This document shows, in pieces, positions 25,333 to 33,005 of a stretch of 64,000 nt of DNA. The position numbers and the translations under genes were made by a program. How positions within the stretch are numbered: the first letter of the stretch is position 1; each line of letters opens with the position of its first letter. Under the pieces are notes generated by a model. That model was not told the origin of the DNA. It saw nothing but the letters and a program-made list of their open reading frames with translations, and ran no database searches. Origin of the DNA: an uncultured Bacillota bacterium (lineage in GTDB: Bacteria > Bacillota > Dehalobacteriia > UBA7702); assembly GCA_934702375.1 (NCBI GenBank), contig CAKUYE010000002.1, positions 144,784 to 208,783 of the forward strand, given 5' to 3'.

Positions 25333-25920
25333 GTGATTGGCCTGACCGGAGGGATTGCCTGCGGGAAAACGTTAATATCCGATTACATGGCTTCCTATGG
25401 AGTCGATGTGATCGACGGAGATTTGATTTCCCGCCGTTTGTATCGTCCCGGGAGCGAACTGTTGGCAGAAATTGCCGATGCCTTTGGTGCCGAGGTTTTG
25501 TTTGCAGATGGAAATCTGAACCGGCGGCTTATGCGGGAAATTGTTTTTGCGGATGAAGATGCCCGGTACAGACTTAACCGTATTGTACAGCCGGCGATTC
25601 GTCATGCCATTACGACGGATCTTTTTCATTCAAAAAAGGATCATCAGTTTTTGGTCGTACCGTTGTTGATTGAAGGCGGATACATTGATCTTTGTGATGA
25701 AGTATGGGTTGTATTTGTACGTGAGGAAATCCAAATGGAGCGGTTGATGGCAAGAGACGGTATCGATGGAGAATTGGCTCGGGCAATGATTGATTCCCAA
25801 ATGCCTTATGCGGTGAAAAAAAAATATGCGGATCGGGTTATTGATAATAACGGAACGCCTCGCGACACTTATCGACAGCTGCGAAAAAGTTTTTTGAAAT
25901 TTCTCAAAAAAAACTATTGA
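25333..25920 (+). CDS. coaE: dephospho-CoA kinase
   Basis: CoaE, last step of CoA synthesis. The P-loop is IGLTGGIACGKT at the very start, then DGDLISRRLY and VPLLIEGGY. About 195 residues, normal. Start choice: no ATG gives the usual short N-terminus. GTG 25333 has AGGTGAG about 10 nt upstream and yields the family-typical beginning; GTG 25318 and ATG 25306, inside mutM, are alternatives that add 5 and 9 residues. Confidence 0.92.
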   Translation: MIGLTGGIACGKTLISDYMASYGVDVIDGDLISRRLYRPGSELLAEIADAFGAEVLFADGNLNRRLMREIVFADEDARYRLNRIVQPAIRHAITTDLFHSKKDHQFLVVPLLIEGGYIDLCDEVWVVFVREEIQMERLMARDGIDGELARAMIDSQMPYAVKKKYADRVIDNNGTPRDTYRQLRKSFLKFLKKNY

Positions 25921-25945
25921 TTTCTTCTGCAGACTCTGATATAAT
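25917..25945 (+). promoter_or_regulatory. promoter of tRNA-Leu(GAG)
   Basis: TTGATT (25917-25922), 17-nt spacer, TATAAT (25940-25945), beginning at the coaE stop codon. Confidence 0.82.
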
Positions 25946-25962
25946 GTCATTGTTGTCGAGAT

Positions 25963-26045
25963 GCGGCAGTGCTGGAATAGGCAGACAGGCACGTTTGAGG
26001 GGCGTGTGCGAGAGCGTATGGGTTCAAGTCCCATTTGCCGCACCA
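25963..26045 (+). tRNA. tRNA-Leu (anticodon GAG)
   Basis: Acceptor stem GCGGCAG / TTGCCGC (one G-T pair), discriminator A and encoded CCA ending at 26045. The anticodon loop TTGAGGG gives GAG, reading CUC/CUU. GGTTCAAGTCC T-arm and a class II variable arm are present. Confidence 0.95.
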
Positions 26046-26047
26046 AC

Positions 26048-26087
26048 AAAAATCTCTTTTATCTTTCAGATGAAAGAGATTTTTTTA
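26048..26087 (+). terminator. terminator after tRNA-Leu(GAG)
   Basis: Stem AATCTCTTT / AAAGAGATT (26051-26059 and 26073-26081) followed by T7. Confidence 0.85.
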
Positions 26088-26120
26088 TATCCCAAACAAT
26101 ATCTTTGCAGAATTCCTTCC

Positions 26121-26150
26121 TTGAGACCTTTTTGGTACATCTCATATGAT
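26121..26150 (+). promoter_or_regulatory. candidate promoter upstream of small ORF and radical-SAM gene
   Basis: TTGAGA (26121-26126), 18-nt spacer, TATGAT (26145-26150). It lies in the gap after the tRNA terminator and before a well-spaced Shine-Dalgarno sequence. Confidence 0.5.
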
Positions 26151-26187
26151 ATGATAAGATCGAAAAGAGGAAAAGGAGGAACAATTC

Positions 26188-26256
26188 ATGAGTAAAAAAC
26201 AAATGAATATGAGGCTAGCAGCTATTTTTCCGCCGTTAGAGAGGATCTGGTTATGA
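26188..26256 (+). CDS. 22-residue small ORF with strong RBS (leader peptide or gene remnant)
   Basis: ATG 26188 follows AAAGGAGG with ideal 8-nt spacing, but the frame stops after 22 codons (it begins MSKKQMNM and ends ERIWL). Its TGA overlaps an ATG (26253) that opens a second, 13-codon frame ending at 26294. Either this is a real small peptide or leader upstream of the radical-SAM gene, or a frameshifted remnant. I do not recognise the peptide. The rest of 26090-26316 holds only a candidate promoter. Confidence 0.35.
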   Translation: MSKKQMNMRLAAIFPPLERIWL

Positions 26257-26316
26257 AATTTATTGATGAGGAAGAGGGGCTGCTGCAAATCTAATCAAAT
26301 AAAAACTGAGGTTATT

Positions 26317-27948
26317 ATGAAAATAGGTCTTATTGGTGTAAACAGTCAGTTTGTCCATAGCAATTTGGCAATCTATTATCTTCGTGAGGAGCTTCCCGAT
26401 TCCTGGGAAGGAGAGCTTTGTGAATATAACCAAAATGAGCCGATCCTGAAGATCTTCTATGATATTATGGACCACGGTTTTGATGCCGTTGCTTTTTCCG
26501 TGTATCTTTGGAATAAAGAAACGGTGATCAAGTTGACCAAGCTGATTCGGGCGGCAAATAAGGATATGATCATTATTTTAGGCGGTCCGGAGCCAACCTA
26601 TGGACCGAAGGCTTTTCCCGTATATGATTATATTGTTTACGGTGCTTTAGAGCCGGTGTGGGGCTGTCTCTTAGAACGGTTGGCTCAGGGGCAGGCAGCC
26701 GATGATCTTCCCGGTGTAAACGGAGAGATTGCTTTTGTCTCGGAATGGAAGTTTCCTTATCGTGAAGAGGATTTGCCTCGGCTGGAAAATAAATTGGTCT
26801 ATTACGAATCCTCTCGGGGATGTCCCTATCATTGCGCATTTTGCCTTTCTTCCGCTGAAGACCGCACCGGTTTTTTGCCCCTGGAAAGAGTGGAGAAGGA
26901 ACTTGATTTTTTCCTTACCCATGATATTCCGGTGGTGAAATTTGTAGACCGTACCTTTAATGCTCCCAAAGAACGGGGGAAAGCGATTCTTCGCTATCTG
27001 TTGGCTCACTATAAGCCAGGTGTGACCTTTCATTTTGAGCTAAAAGGGGAACTTCTCGATGATGAGACCGTAGAACTTTTGACTTCTGCCCCTGCCGGTT
27101 TCTTTCAGGTAGAGATTGGGGTGCAGTCTTTAAATGAAACAACCTTGGCGGAAAGCCGCCGCCGCAACCATTGGGAGCAAACAAAGGGATATTATCGCCG
27201 TTTGATCGGGGCAGAAAATGTTCATACCCATTTTGACTTGATTGCCGGTTTGCCTTATGAAGACCTTTCTTCTTTTGTTTTTGGATTTAATGAGGTAATG
27301 ACAATCTACCCTCATTATTTGCAGGTGGGATTCTTAAAGCTTTTACCCGGTACAAAGCTGGCTGCGGAGTGTGGGCTTCATGGTTATGCCGCGGAAGATT
27401 TTCCGCCTTATGAGATTGTATCGAATCGTTATCTTTCCGTGGCAGAGCTTGCCGGGCTGAAAAAGCTGGATCAATTTATGGATACCGTTTATAACAAGGG
27501 ATTGTTGCGCCAGACCCTGCGCTATGCCATGAAGCTTCACGGTTTTGATACTTTTACTTTATTTATGGCTTTGGCAGAGAATACCGATGTTGTGAGGGTT
27601 CTGTCTGAAATTTGTCCTCGCAGTGCTTTTGCCTGGTCTTCTCTCGTTCGTCTGGATGGATTTCTTGTTGGCAATGGCGGTGATGTATCGGCAGAAGAGG
27701 AGAGAGATATCAATCGCTTTGTTCAGGATAAAGATGCTGTTGCTGAGGTCTTACCGCACTATGTGGATACTCCGCCCAGAGAGATCTATAAGCGCACCCG
27801 TTTGCTTCATTTTCCGGTGACCTTTTCCTTCGATGAAAAAGGGTTCGTTTTGGATGTTTCTCCGGGGGAAAGCAGGATTCTTCTTGATTATCGGGAAAAG
27901 GGACGTCGGAAACGAGGCAAAGGAAAGCCGATGATCTATTCCTTATAA
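26317..27948 (+). CDS. B12-binding radical SAM protein (DUF4080 type)
   Basis: A 543-residue enzyme. Residues 1 to about 130 form a cobalamin-binding Rossmann domain (IGLIGVNSQFVHSNLAIYYL, IILGGPEPTYG). The radical-SAM core has SRGCPYHCAFC with the CxxxCxxC cluster site, then KFVDRTFN and FQVEIGVQSLNETTL. The C-terminal region matches the DUF4080 extension seen in this subgroup. The reaction is unknown; relatives act in tRNA or natural-product methylations and other radical chemistry. The ATG at 26317 is chosen as the start of the conserved domain. Confidence 0.88.
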   Translation: MKIGLIGVNSQFVHSNLAIYYLREELPDSWEGELCEYNQNEPILKIFYDIMDHGFDAVAFSVYLWNKETVIKLTKLIRAANKDMIIILGGPEPTYGPKAFPVYDYIVYGALEPVWGCLLERLAQGQAADDLPGVNGEIAFVSEWKFPYREEDLPRLENKLVYYESSRGCPYHCAFCLSSAEDRTGFLPLERVEKELDFFLTHDIPVVKFVDRTFNAPKERGKAILRYLLAHYKPGVTFHFELKGELLDDETVELLTSAPAGFFQVEIGVQSLNETTLAESRRRNHWEQTKGYYRRLIGAENVHTHFDLIAGLPYEDLSSFVFGFNEVMTIYPHYLQVGFLKLLPGTKLAAECGLHGYAAEDFPPYEIVSNRYLSVAELAGLKKLDQFMDTVYNKGLLRQTLRYAMKLHGFDTFTLFMALAENTDVVRVLSEICPRSAFAWSSLVRLDGFLVGNGGDVSAEEERDINRFVQDKDAVAEVLPHYVDTPPREIYKRTRLLHFPVTFSFDEKGFVLDVSPGESRILLDYREKGRRKRGKGKPMIYSL

Positions 27949-28003
27949 TGTAATCATTTTTGCTTTTTTTCTTTCAATTTCATAAGAATTTCGGCGTAGA
28001 CAC

Positions 28004-28032
28004 TTGTTATTTCATAGCTACTTTGATAAAAT
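28004..28032 (+). promoter_or_regulatory. promoter of the PduL-like gene
   Basis: TTGTTA (28004-28009), 17-nt spacer, TAAAAT (28027-28032), about 45 nt before the start codon. Confidence 0.65.
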
Positions 28033-28077
28033 GGTAGCGTGAAATAAAATGTGACTCGCGAAAGGAGTTAATGAAAA

Positions 28078-28695
28078 ATGGTAGATGTAGCAAACCTCAG
28101 AGAATTAAATTTTGATGATTATGCAGACAAACAGGTTCCTGTTGGTATTTCCAACAAACATGTTCATGTCTGCCAGGCCGACTTGGAAAAACTCTTTGGT
28201 GAAGGTTATGAATTGACTTCCAAAAAAGCTCTCAGCCAGCCCGGTCAGTTCGCTGCAGAAGAAAAAGTTGATGTTGTCGGCCCCAAAGGTACTTTGAAAG
28301 GTGTTCGTATTCTTGGGCCCGTACGTCCCGAAACTCAGGTTGAATTGGCTCAGACCGATGCCCGCGCCATCGGCGTAAACGCTCTTCTCAGAGAATCCGG
28401 CAAATTGGAAGGCACCGAAGGCTGCAAACTCGTTGGCCCCAAAGGTGAAGTTGAATTGGATAAAGGCTGCATCGTAGCTCATCTTCATATTCACTTCCAT
28501 ACCGATGAAGCTGCTAAAATGGGCATCAAAGACAAACAGATCCTTACCGTTATGGTTCGCGGTCAGAAAAACGTTGTTTTCGCCGATGTTATTGCCCGTG
28601 TTGGCGACAACATGAAACTTGATTTCCACATTGATACCGACGAAGCCAATGCTGCATTGGTTAAAAACGGTGATGTTGCTGTTATCCTCGGTTAA
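28078..28695 (+). CDS. pduL: PduL-family phosphate acyltransferase
   Basis: A 205-residue phosphotransacylase of the PduL type, unrelated to Pta. Zinc ligands are recognisable in SNKHVHV and in AHLHIHF, with GVRILGPVRPETQVELA between. PduL converts acyl-CoA and phosphate to acyl phosphate for ATP formation by an acyl kinase. No microcompartment shell or diol/ethanolamine genes are near, so it probably works in the cytosol, perhaps as the organism's phosphotransacetylase (inference). It has its own promoter, RBS (AAAGGAG) and terminator, and its codon use looks like that of a well-expressed gene. Confidence 0.9.
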   Translation: MVDVANLRELNFDDYADKQVPVGISNKHVHVCQADLEKLFGEGYELTSKKALSQPGQFAAEEKVDVVGPKGTLKGVRILGPVRPETQVELAQTDARAIGVNALLRESGKLEGTEGCKLVGPKGEVELDKGCIVAHLHIHFHTDEAAKMGIKDKQILTVMVRGQKNVVFADVIARVGDNMKLDFHIDTDEANAALVKNGDVAVILG

Positions 28696-28708
28696 TTTCA
28701 AAAATGAA

Positions 28709-28748
28709 AAAGAAGCCAGGACTCTGGGGAGACTTGGCTTCTTTTTTT
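28709..28748 (+). terminator. terminator after the PduL-like gene
   Basis: Stem AGAAGCCA / TTGGCTTCT region (28711-28719 and 28734-28742) followed by T7. Confidence 0.85.
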
Positions 28749-28754
28749 CTGATT

Positions 28755-28976
28755 TTAGTTTCCTTGTACGAGTTCGTGGTCGCTGGTGCGGTAAAAAAGC
28801 ATCGTGATGCAATAAAGGCCGGAAATTCCGACAAGCGTATAGACGATGCGACTCATCAGCGATACCGCTCCACCGAAAATCGCGGCTACAAGGTCATACT
28901 GAAAAAGTCCGACCAATCCCCAATTGAGACCGCCAATGATGAGAAGTGTAAGGAAAATTTTGTTTAGTACGTTCAT
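28755..28976 (-). CDS. DUF378 small membrane protein
   Basis: A 73-residue protein with two hydrophobic segments. It carries the DUF378 signature LLIIGGLNWGLVGLFQYDLVAAIFGG in the first half, then VYTLVGISGLYCI. The family is of unknown function and widespread in bacteria. AAAGGAGGTTTCAC precedes the ATG on the minus strand. It is divergent from the DUF1294 gene and convergent with the PduL-like gene. Confidence 0.9.
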   Translation of the reverse strand: MNVLNKIFLTLLIIGGLNWGLVGLFQYDLVAAIFGGAVSLMSRIVYTLVGISGLYCITMLFYRTSDHELVQGN

Positions 28977-29037
28977 GTGAAACCTCCTTTTCCAATATTT
29001 TAGCTGAATTGAAGAAAAATTATACGGAGATACCGGT

Positions 29038-29295
29038 ATGAAGCTATATTTCTGCTATATTTTACTGATGAGTATTATAACTTTTTTTCTGATGTTTTCC
29101 GATAAGCGAAGAGCAATGTGCCACCGCCGGAGAATTCCTGAAAAAGTGTTATTTCTTTTCGCCTTTTTGGGCGGAGCATTCGGAGGTCTTTGCGGCATGT
29201 TTCTTTGTCGGCATAAAACCCGACATCTTTCCTTTCGTATTTTACTACCGCTGTTTTTCCTTTTTCACTGTATCTTTTTTGTGTTATTGTTTTAA
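29038..29295 (+). CDS. DUF1294 small membrane protein
   Basis: An 85-residue protein with an N-terminal membrane segment, the family motif SDKRRAMCHRRRIPEK, then LGGAFGGLCGMFLCRHKTRH and a C-terminal hydrophobic helix. Function unknown. It is followed 11 nt later by the phosphoesterase gene and probably co-transcribed with it. Confidence 0.88.
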   Translation: MKLYFCYILLMSIITFFLMFSDKRRAMCHRRRIPEKVLFLFAFLGGAFGGLCGMFLCRHKTRHLSFRILLPLFFLFHCIFFVLLF

Positions 29296-29306
29296 GGAGG
29301 CCGCTT

Positions 29307-30029
29307 TTGAAAGTATATGCCCTTGCGGATCTGCATCTTTCCCTTGACCGCCCCTTTGATTTAAAGGCATCGGAAACGTTCTCCGGAACAAAACCGATGG
29401 ACATTTTTGGTACTCGTTGGGACGCCCATATTCGCAGAATCCATGAAAACTGGTGTGATGTTGTTACCGCAGATGATATCGTATTGGTGGCCGGAGATAT
29501 TTCCTGGGCAATGACGCTTGCGGATGCCTGCTGGGATCTTGATTTCGTTGGCAGTTTGCCCGGACGCAAAATTATGATCCGAGGAAACCACGATTATTGG
29601 TGGCACAGTGTGAAAAAAATTCGGGAGCAGCTTGCTCCCGGTGTGGAGATCATACAAAATGATGCCGTGATTTTCGGTGATATTGCCATTTGCGGTACAC
29701 GACTTTGGTCTTTGCCTGGTTCGGCGGATTTTGGAGAAGAAGATGTACCGATCTATCGCAGGGAATTGATTCGCCAGGAATTATCCTTGAAGGCTGCCGG
29801 CGGTCGTTCGGTGATTAATATGAACCACTATATGCCGGTAAATCCCAAAGGAGATGAAAATGAATTAACGGAGCTTTTCTCCCGATATCATGTATGTGTA
29901 GAGGTTTACGGTCATCTCCATGATAAAAGCCATGCCATCGCCGTGGAAGGCGAAAAGCATGGCGTTACATACGTTTTGACCAGTGCGGATTATCTTGATT
30001 TTACACCGCGTTTTATTTGTGAGATCTGA
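29307..30029 (+). CDS. calcineurin-like metallophosphoesterase
   Basis: A 240-residue two-metal phosphoesterase. Ligand motifs in order are ALADLHLS, LVAGDISW, IRGNHDYW, NMNHYMP and YGHLHDKS, the complete calcineurin-like set. The substrate is unknown (COG1768-type predicted phosphohydrolase). The start is TTG 29307, decided by AAGGAGG six nt upstream. Confidence 0.9.
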   Translation: MKVYALADLHLSLDRPFDLKASETFSGTKPMDIFGTRWDAHIRRIHENWCDVVTADDIVLVAGDISWAMTLADACWDLDFVGSLPGRKIMIRGNHDYWWHSVKKIREQLAPGVEIIQNDAVIFGDIAICGTRLWSLPGSADFGEEDVPIYRRELIRQELSLKAAGGRSVINMNHYMPVNPKGDENELTELFSRYHVCVEVYGHLHDKSHAIAVEGEKHGVTYVLTSADYLDFTPRFICEI

Positions 30030-30031
30030 TT

Positions 30032-30967
30032 TTAAAAAATATTGGTAAAACCGTCGTTGAGATATTTTTTTACATCGCTTAATTTAAAAGCGAAAATCGG
30101 AATGGTTTCCTTATCCGGACTGATCTCCAGTGCATCATAATATATATACAAGTTGTTGCTGTCGATATAAAACTTACTGTTTTTGGATATCCCGGTAAAA
30201 CCGCTGTTGTCATCGTAGGTGGTGTAAGCCCCTGCAGCAAGGTCTTTGTTGATTTTATTGTTGATATAAGCGGTAAATTCCTCGTTGCTAAAGTCGAAAA
30301 TCTCGCCTAGGGATAAATATGTGGCATTTTCTAAACTGAAAAAGAAGCTGCGCTGTCCGTTAAACTCCATGTTATTTCCAAGATTTTTATCGTAGGTTTG
30401 AACGATACAGAGATAGTTATTTTTATTATAGGTGATCTTGAATGTCATGGAAAGGGTAATGGCATCTTTATTGCTCTTGGTTTTGGTTGCGGAATTATCT
30501 GAGTTGTCCGAGTTATCCGAGCTGTTTGAATCACTGTTGCTATCGGCAGAGTCGGAATTATCGCTGTTATTGTCGCTGTTGTCGGAGGATGTATCGGTGG
30601 TGTCTCCATCGACAGAACTTTTTGTCGTTGCGGAGCCATCGCTGCCTACGGCGTTGAGTTTATCAATATTCAGTGCTTCCGAGGAGGAAAGAGCATCTTG
30701 CTCCTTTGTGGTCAGAGCATTTTGAAATTCCTTATATTGAGAATCTACAAAATTGCCCAGAGAGGTGTTAATGATCGTGATCGCTTCTTTATTTTCGATC
30801 CCGCCGAAAACAGGGTAAGAAATATGGATCACTTTTTCCTTATCGGCTTCGTCGATGTGGTTGATGTTTAATTTCAGTTCGGAAGTATAATCTACAGAAT
30901 CTCCGGATTGGCAGGCACAAAGAAAAAATGATGCCAGAATCACCGGAATCAATAACAGTTTTTTCAT
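30032..30967 (-). CDS. DUF3298/RsiV-type extracellular lipoprotein
   Basis: A 311-residue predicted lipoprotein. The signal peptide ends in lipobox LCAC with Cys 19. A Ser/Asp/Asn-rich low-complexity stretch (about 110-165) separates an N-terminal beta-rich part (VIHISYPVFGGIENKEAITIINTSL) from a C-terminal part (FSLENATYLSLGEIFDF...TIPIFAFKLSDVKKYL) resembling the DUF3298/RsiV fold. RsiV relatives bind lysozyme and control an ECF sigma factor, but no sigma gene adjoins this one and it lacks an N-terminal anti-sigma domain, so that role is not claimed. GGAGAT precedes the ATG. Confidence 0.75.
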   Translation of the reverse strand: MKKLLLIPVILASFFLCACQSGDSVDYTSELKLNINHIDEADKEKVIHISYPVFGGIENKEAITIINTSLGNFVDSQYKEFQNALTTKEQDALSSSEALNIDKLNAVGSDGSATTKSSVDGDTTDTSSDNSDNNSDNSDSADSNSDSNSSDNSDNSDNSATKTKSNKDAITLSMTFKITYNKNNYLCIVQTYDKNLGNNMEFNGQRSFFFSLENATYLSLGEIFDFSNEEFTAYINNKINKDLAAGAYTTYDDNSGFTGISKNSKFYIDSNNLYIYYDALEISPDKETIPIFAFKLSDVKKYLNDGFTNIF

Positions 30968-30998
30968 TACATTGTCATCTCCATTTGCTATTATTCCA

Positions 30999-31027
30999 AT
31001 TATATTGTAAAATAGGGAAGATGTAAA
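30999..31027 (-). promoter_or_regulatory. promoter of the DUF3298 lipoprotein gene
   Basis: On the minus strand: TTTACA (31027-31022), 17-nt spacer, TATAAT (31004-30999). Confidence 0.7.
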
Positions 31028-31054
31028 GTGAATTTGAGGGGATTTTTCTGTTTT

Positions 31055-31426
31055 ATGATTAGAATCGGTACAGATATTATAGAAATTTCCAGAATTGAGC
31101 AGAACCTGTCGAATGATGCTTTTTTGAAGCGCGTTTATTCGCCAAAGGAATTATCTTTTTTCCCCCATCCCTGGGGGGGAGAAAATATGGCGGCAAGGTT
31201 CTGTGCAAAAGAGGCTTTGATCAAGGTTCTGGGCCAATGGGTGCCTATGAACGAAGTCAGCATTTTAAATGACGAAAACGGCCGGCCCTATTATGAGCTG
31301 GAAGGAAGCGCTGAGGCGCTTTGCCGTACTTTAAATATGAAATCGATCGACTTATCGATATCGCACTGTCGTGATTATGCCGTTGCATTTGCAGTGGGAC
31401 AGTGTGACGATGAAAGGCAGGTATGA
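31055..31426 (+). CDS. acpS: holo-[acyl-carrier-protein] synthase
   Basis: A 123-residue AcpS that transfers 4'-phosphopantetheine from CoA to acyl carrier protein. It has the N-terminal RIGTDIIEISRIEQN with the Mg2+-binding Asp, and ARFCAKEALIKVLG with the catalytic Glu/Lys. ATG 31055 gives the usual N-terminus; a GTG nine codons upstream would place extra hydrophobic residues and overlaps the divergent promoter. The order acpS-nnr-alr is conserved in Bacillota. Confidence 0.94.
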   Translation: MIRIGTDIIEISRIEQNLSNDAFLKRVYSPKELSFFPHPWGGENMAARFCAKEALIKVLGQWVPMNEVSILNDENGRPYYELEGSAEALCRTLNMKSIDLSISHCRDYAVAFAVGQCDDERQV

Positions 31427-31427
31427 T

Positions 31428-33005
31428 ATGCGCTTAATCAACGGTGAAACATCCCGAAAGATGGATCAGGAAGCGATGGAAATTTATGGACTCGATACAT
31501 TTGTATTGATGGAAAATGCCGGTCTGCGTATGGCCGATATTGTTGCGGATCTTCTTTCCGGGCAGAAAAAAACGGCACGGATCTCTGTGATCGTTGGCAA
31601 AGGAAATAATGGCGGTGACGGCTTGGTCATGGCCAGACATTTGGTAAATAAAGGTTTTGATGTTGAGATATTCTGTTTGGCTGCTCCGGATGAATTTTCT
31701 CCGGGAGCAAAGAAAAATTGGCAGATTGTGGAAGCTATGGGCTTGAAACATACTTTTTTGGCAGAAGCCCGGGATTTGACCCTTTTCCGTGTTAAGATGA
31801 TGGCTTCTCGGCTGATTGTCGATGCGATTTTCGGCTCCGGCTTGAAAGGCGAAATCACGGGTCTTGCCAAAGAAGTGATTGAAATTCTCAATGATGTTGA
31901 CCGTCCCATATTTGCCGTGGACATTCCTTCCGGAGTTGACGCCGATACGGCTAAGGTTGGGAAAACCTTTGTTAGAGCGGCCTACACCGTTGCTTTGGGT
32001 TTGCCGAAAATCGGCAATATTTTAGCTCCTGCTGCAGCCTATAACGGTAAATTGGAAGTTGCCGATATATCCTTTCCCAAGGCGCTTTTAGAGGAAAAGG
32101 ATGAAGATGATGCGGTTATCGACGAAGAGTGGATTCTGGACAAAATGCCGTTGCGCAAAGCAGATTCCCATAAAGGGCTCTATGGTCATGTCCTTGTGGC
32201 CGGTGGTTCTCGAAATATGACCGGCTCTCTGATCTTAGCCGGGAAAGGGGCTTTAAAAACCGGTGCCGGTCTTGTAACTTATTTGATGCCGGAAGGTATT
32301 CATGAAATTGTTTGCTCTCAAAATCTGGAAGCCATGACCTTTCCTTTGCCGGAGCAGGCCGATGGTTCTTTAGGGATGGACGCTGCCGATATGATCCTGC
32401 ACCAAACCGGTAATAAGATTCTTGTTATGGGCATGGGGCTTTCCCGTACTGATGAAAGCATGGCGCTTGTGCGGCGTATCGTAGAAGAAGTAAATTGTCC
32501 TCTGGTGTTGGATGCCGATGCTTTGATCGCCCTTGGAGAAATGGATCGTCGCAAAAAAACGCAGCATCCTTTGATTATGACACCTCATCCCGGAGAAATG
32601 GCCAAAATTTTGGGATGGTCCATTCGTGAGGTCCAGGAAGAACGCATCAAAGCGGCTCAATTGGCTGCGGAGCGTTTTTCTGCCGTTGTGGTTTTAAAGG
32701 GGAACCGCACCATTATTGCGGCTCCCAACGGTAAGCTTTTAGTGAATTTGACCGGCAATGCCGGTATGGCCACCGGTGGAATGGGCGATGTTCTTTCCGG
32801 TATTATCGGCTCTTTGTTGGGACAGGGGTTGGATCCTCTTTCCGCAGCCGCCCTTGGCGTCTATTTCCATGGTTTGGCCGGGGATATCGCTGTGAAAGAT
32901 AAAGGGGAAATGGGCCTTAATGCTGGTGATATCGTCACTTATTTACCTCGTGTTCTCGGAGCATATGAGGAAAAGAAGAAAGGAAGCCTGGATCATGTCT
33001 TATAA
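31428..33005 (+). CDS. nnr: bifunctional NAD(P)HX epimerase / ADP-dependent dehydratase
   Basis: A 525-residue fused NnrE-NnrD repair enzyme. The N-terminal epimerase domain (1 to about 215) has ENAGLRMAD, GKGNNGGDGLVMARHL and FAVDIPSGVD. The C-terminal ribokinase-like dehydratase has LDADAL, MTPHPGEMAKIL, VVLKGNRTII and GNAGMATGGMGDVLSG. It restores NAD(P)H hydrates formed spontaneously or by dehydrogenases. It starts immediately after acpS and overlaps alr by 11 nt. Confidence 0.95.
   Translation: MRLINGETSRKMDQEAMEIYGLDTFVLMENAGLRMADIVADLLSGQKKTARISVIVGKGNNGGDGLVMARHLVNKGFDVEIFCLAAPDEFSPGAKKNWQIVEAMGLKHTFLAEARDLTLFRVKMMASRLIVDAIFGSGLKGEITGLAKEVIEILNDVDRPIFAVDIPSGVDADTAKVGKTFVRAAYTVALGLPKIGNILAPAAAYNGKLEVADISFPKALLEEKDEDDAVIDEEWILDKMPLRKADSHKGLYGHVLVAGGSRNMTGSLILAGKGALKTGAGLVTYLMPEGIHEIVCSQNLEAMTFPLPEQADGSLGMDAADMILHQTGNKILVMGMGLSRTDESMALVRRIVEEVNCPLVLDADALIALGEMDRRKKTQHPLIMTPHPGEMAKILGWSIREVQEERIKAAQLAAERFSAVVVLKGNRTIIAAPNGKLLVNLTGNAGMATGGMGDVLSGIIGSLLGQGLDPLSAAALGVYFHGLAGDIAVKDKGEMGLNAGDIVTYLPRVLGAYEEKKKGSLDHVL

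Noticed and set aside
30032..30967. The DUF3298 lipoprotein as an RsiV anti-sigma factor.
   Set aside because: It is a lipoprotein without a cytoplasmic anti-sigma domain and is not next to a sigma gene.
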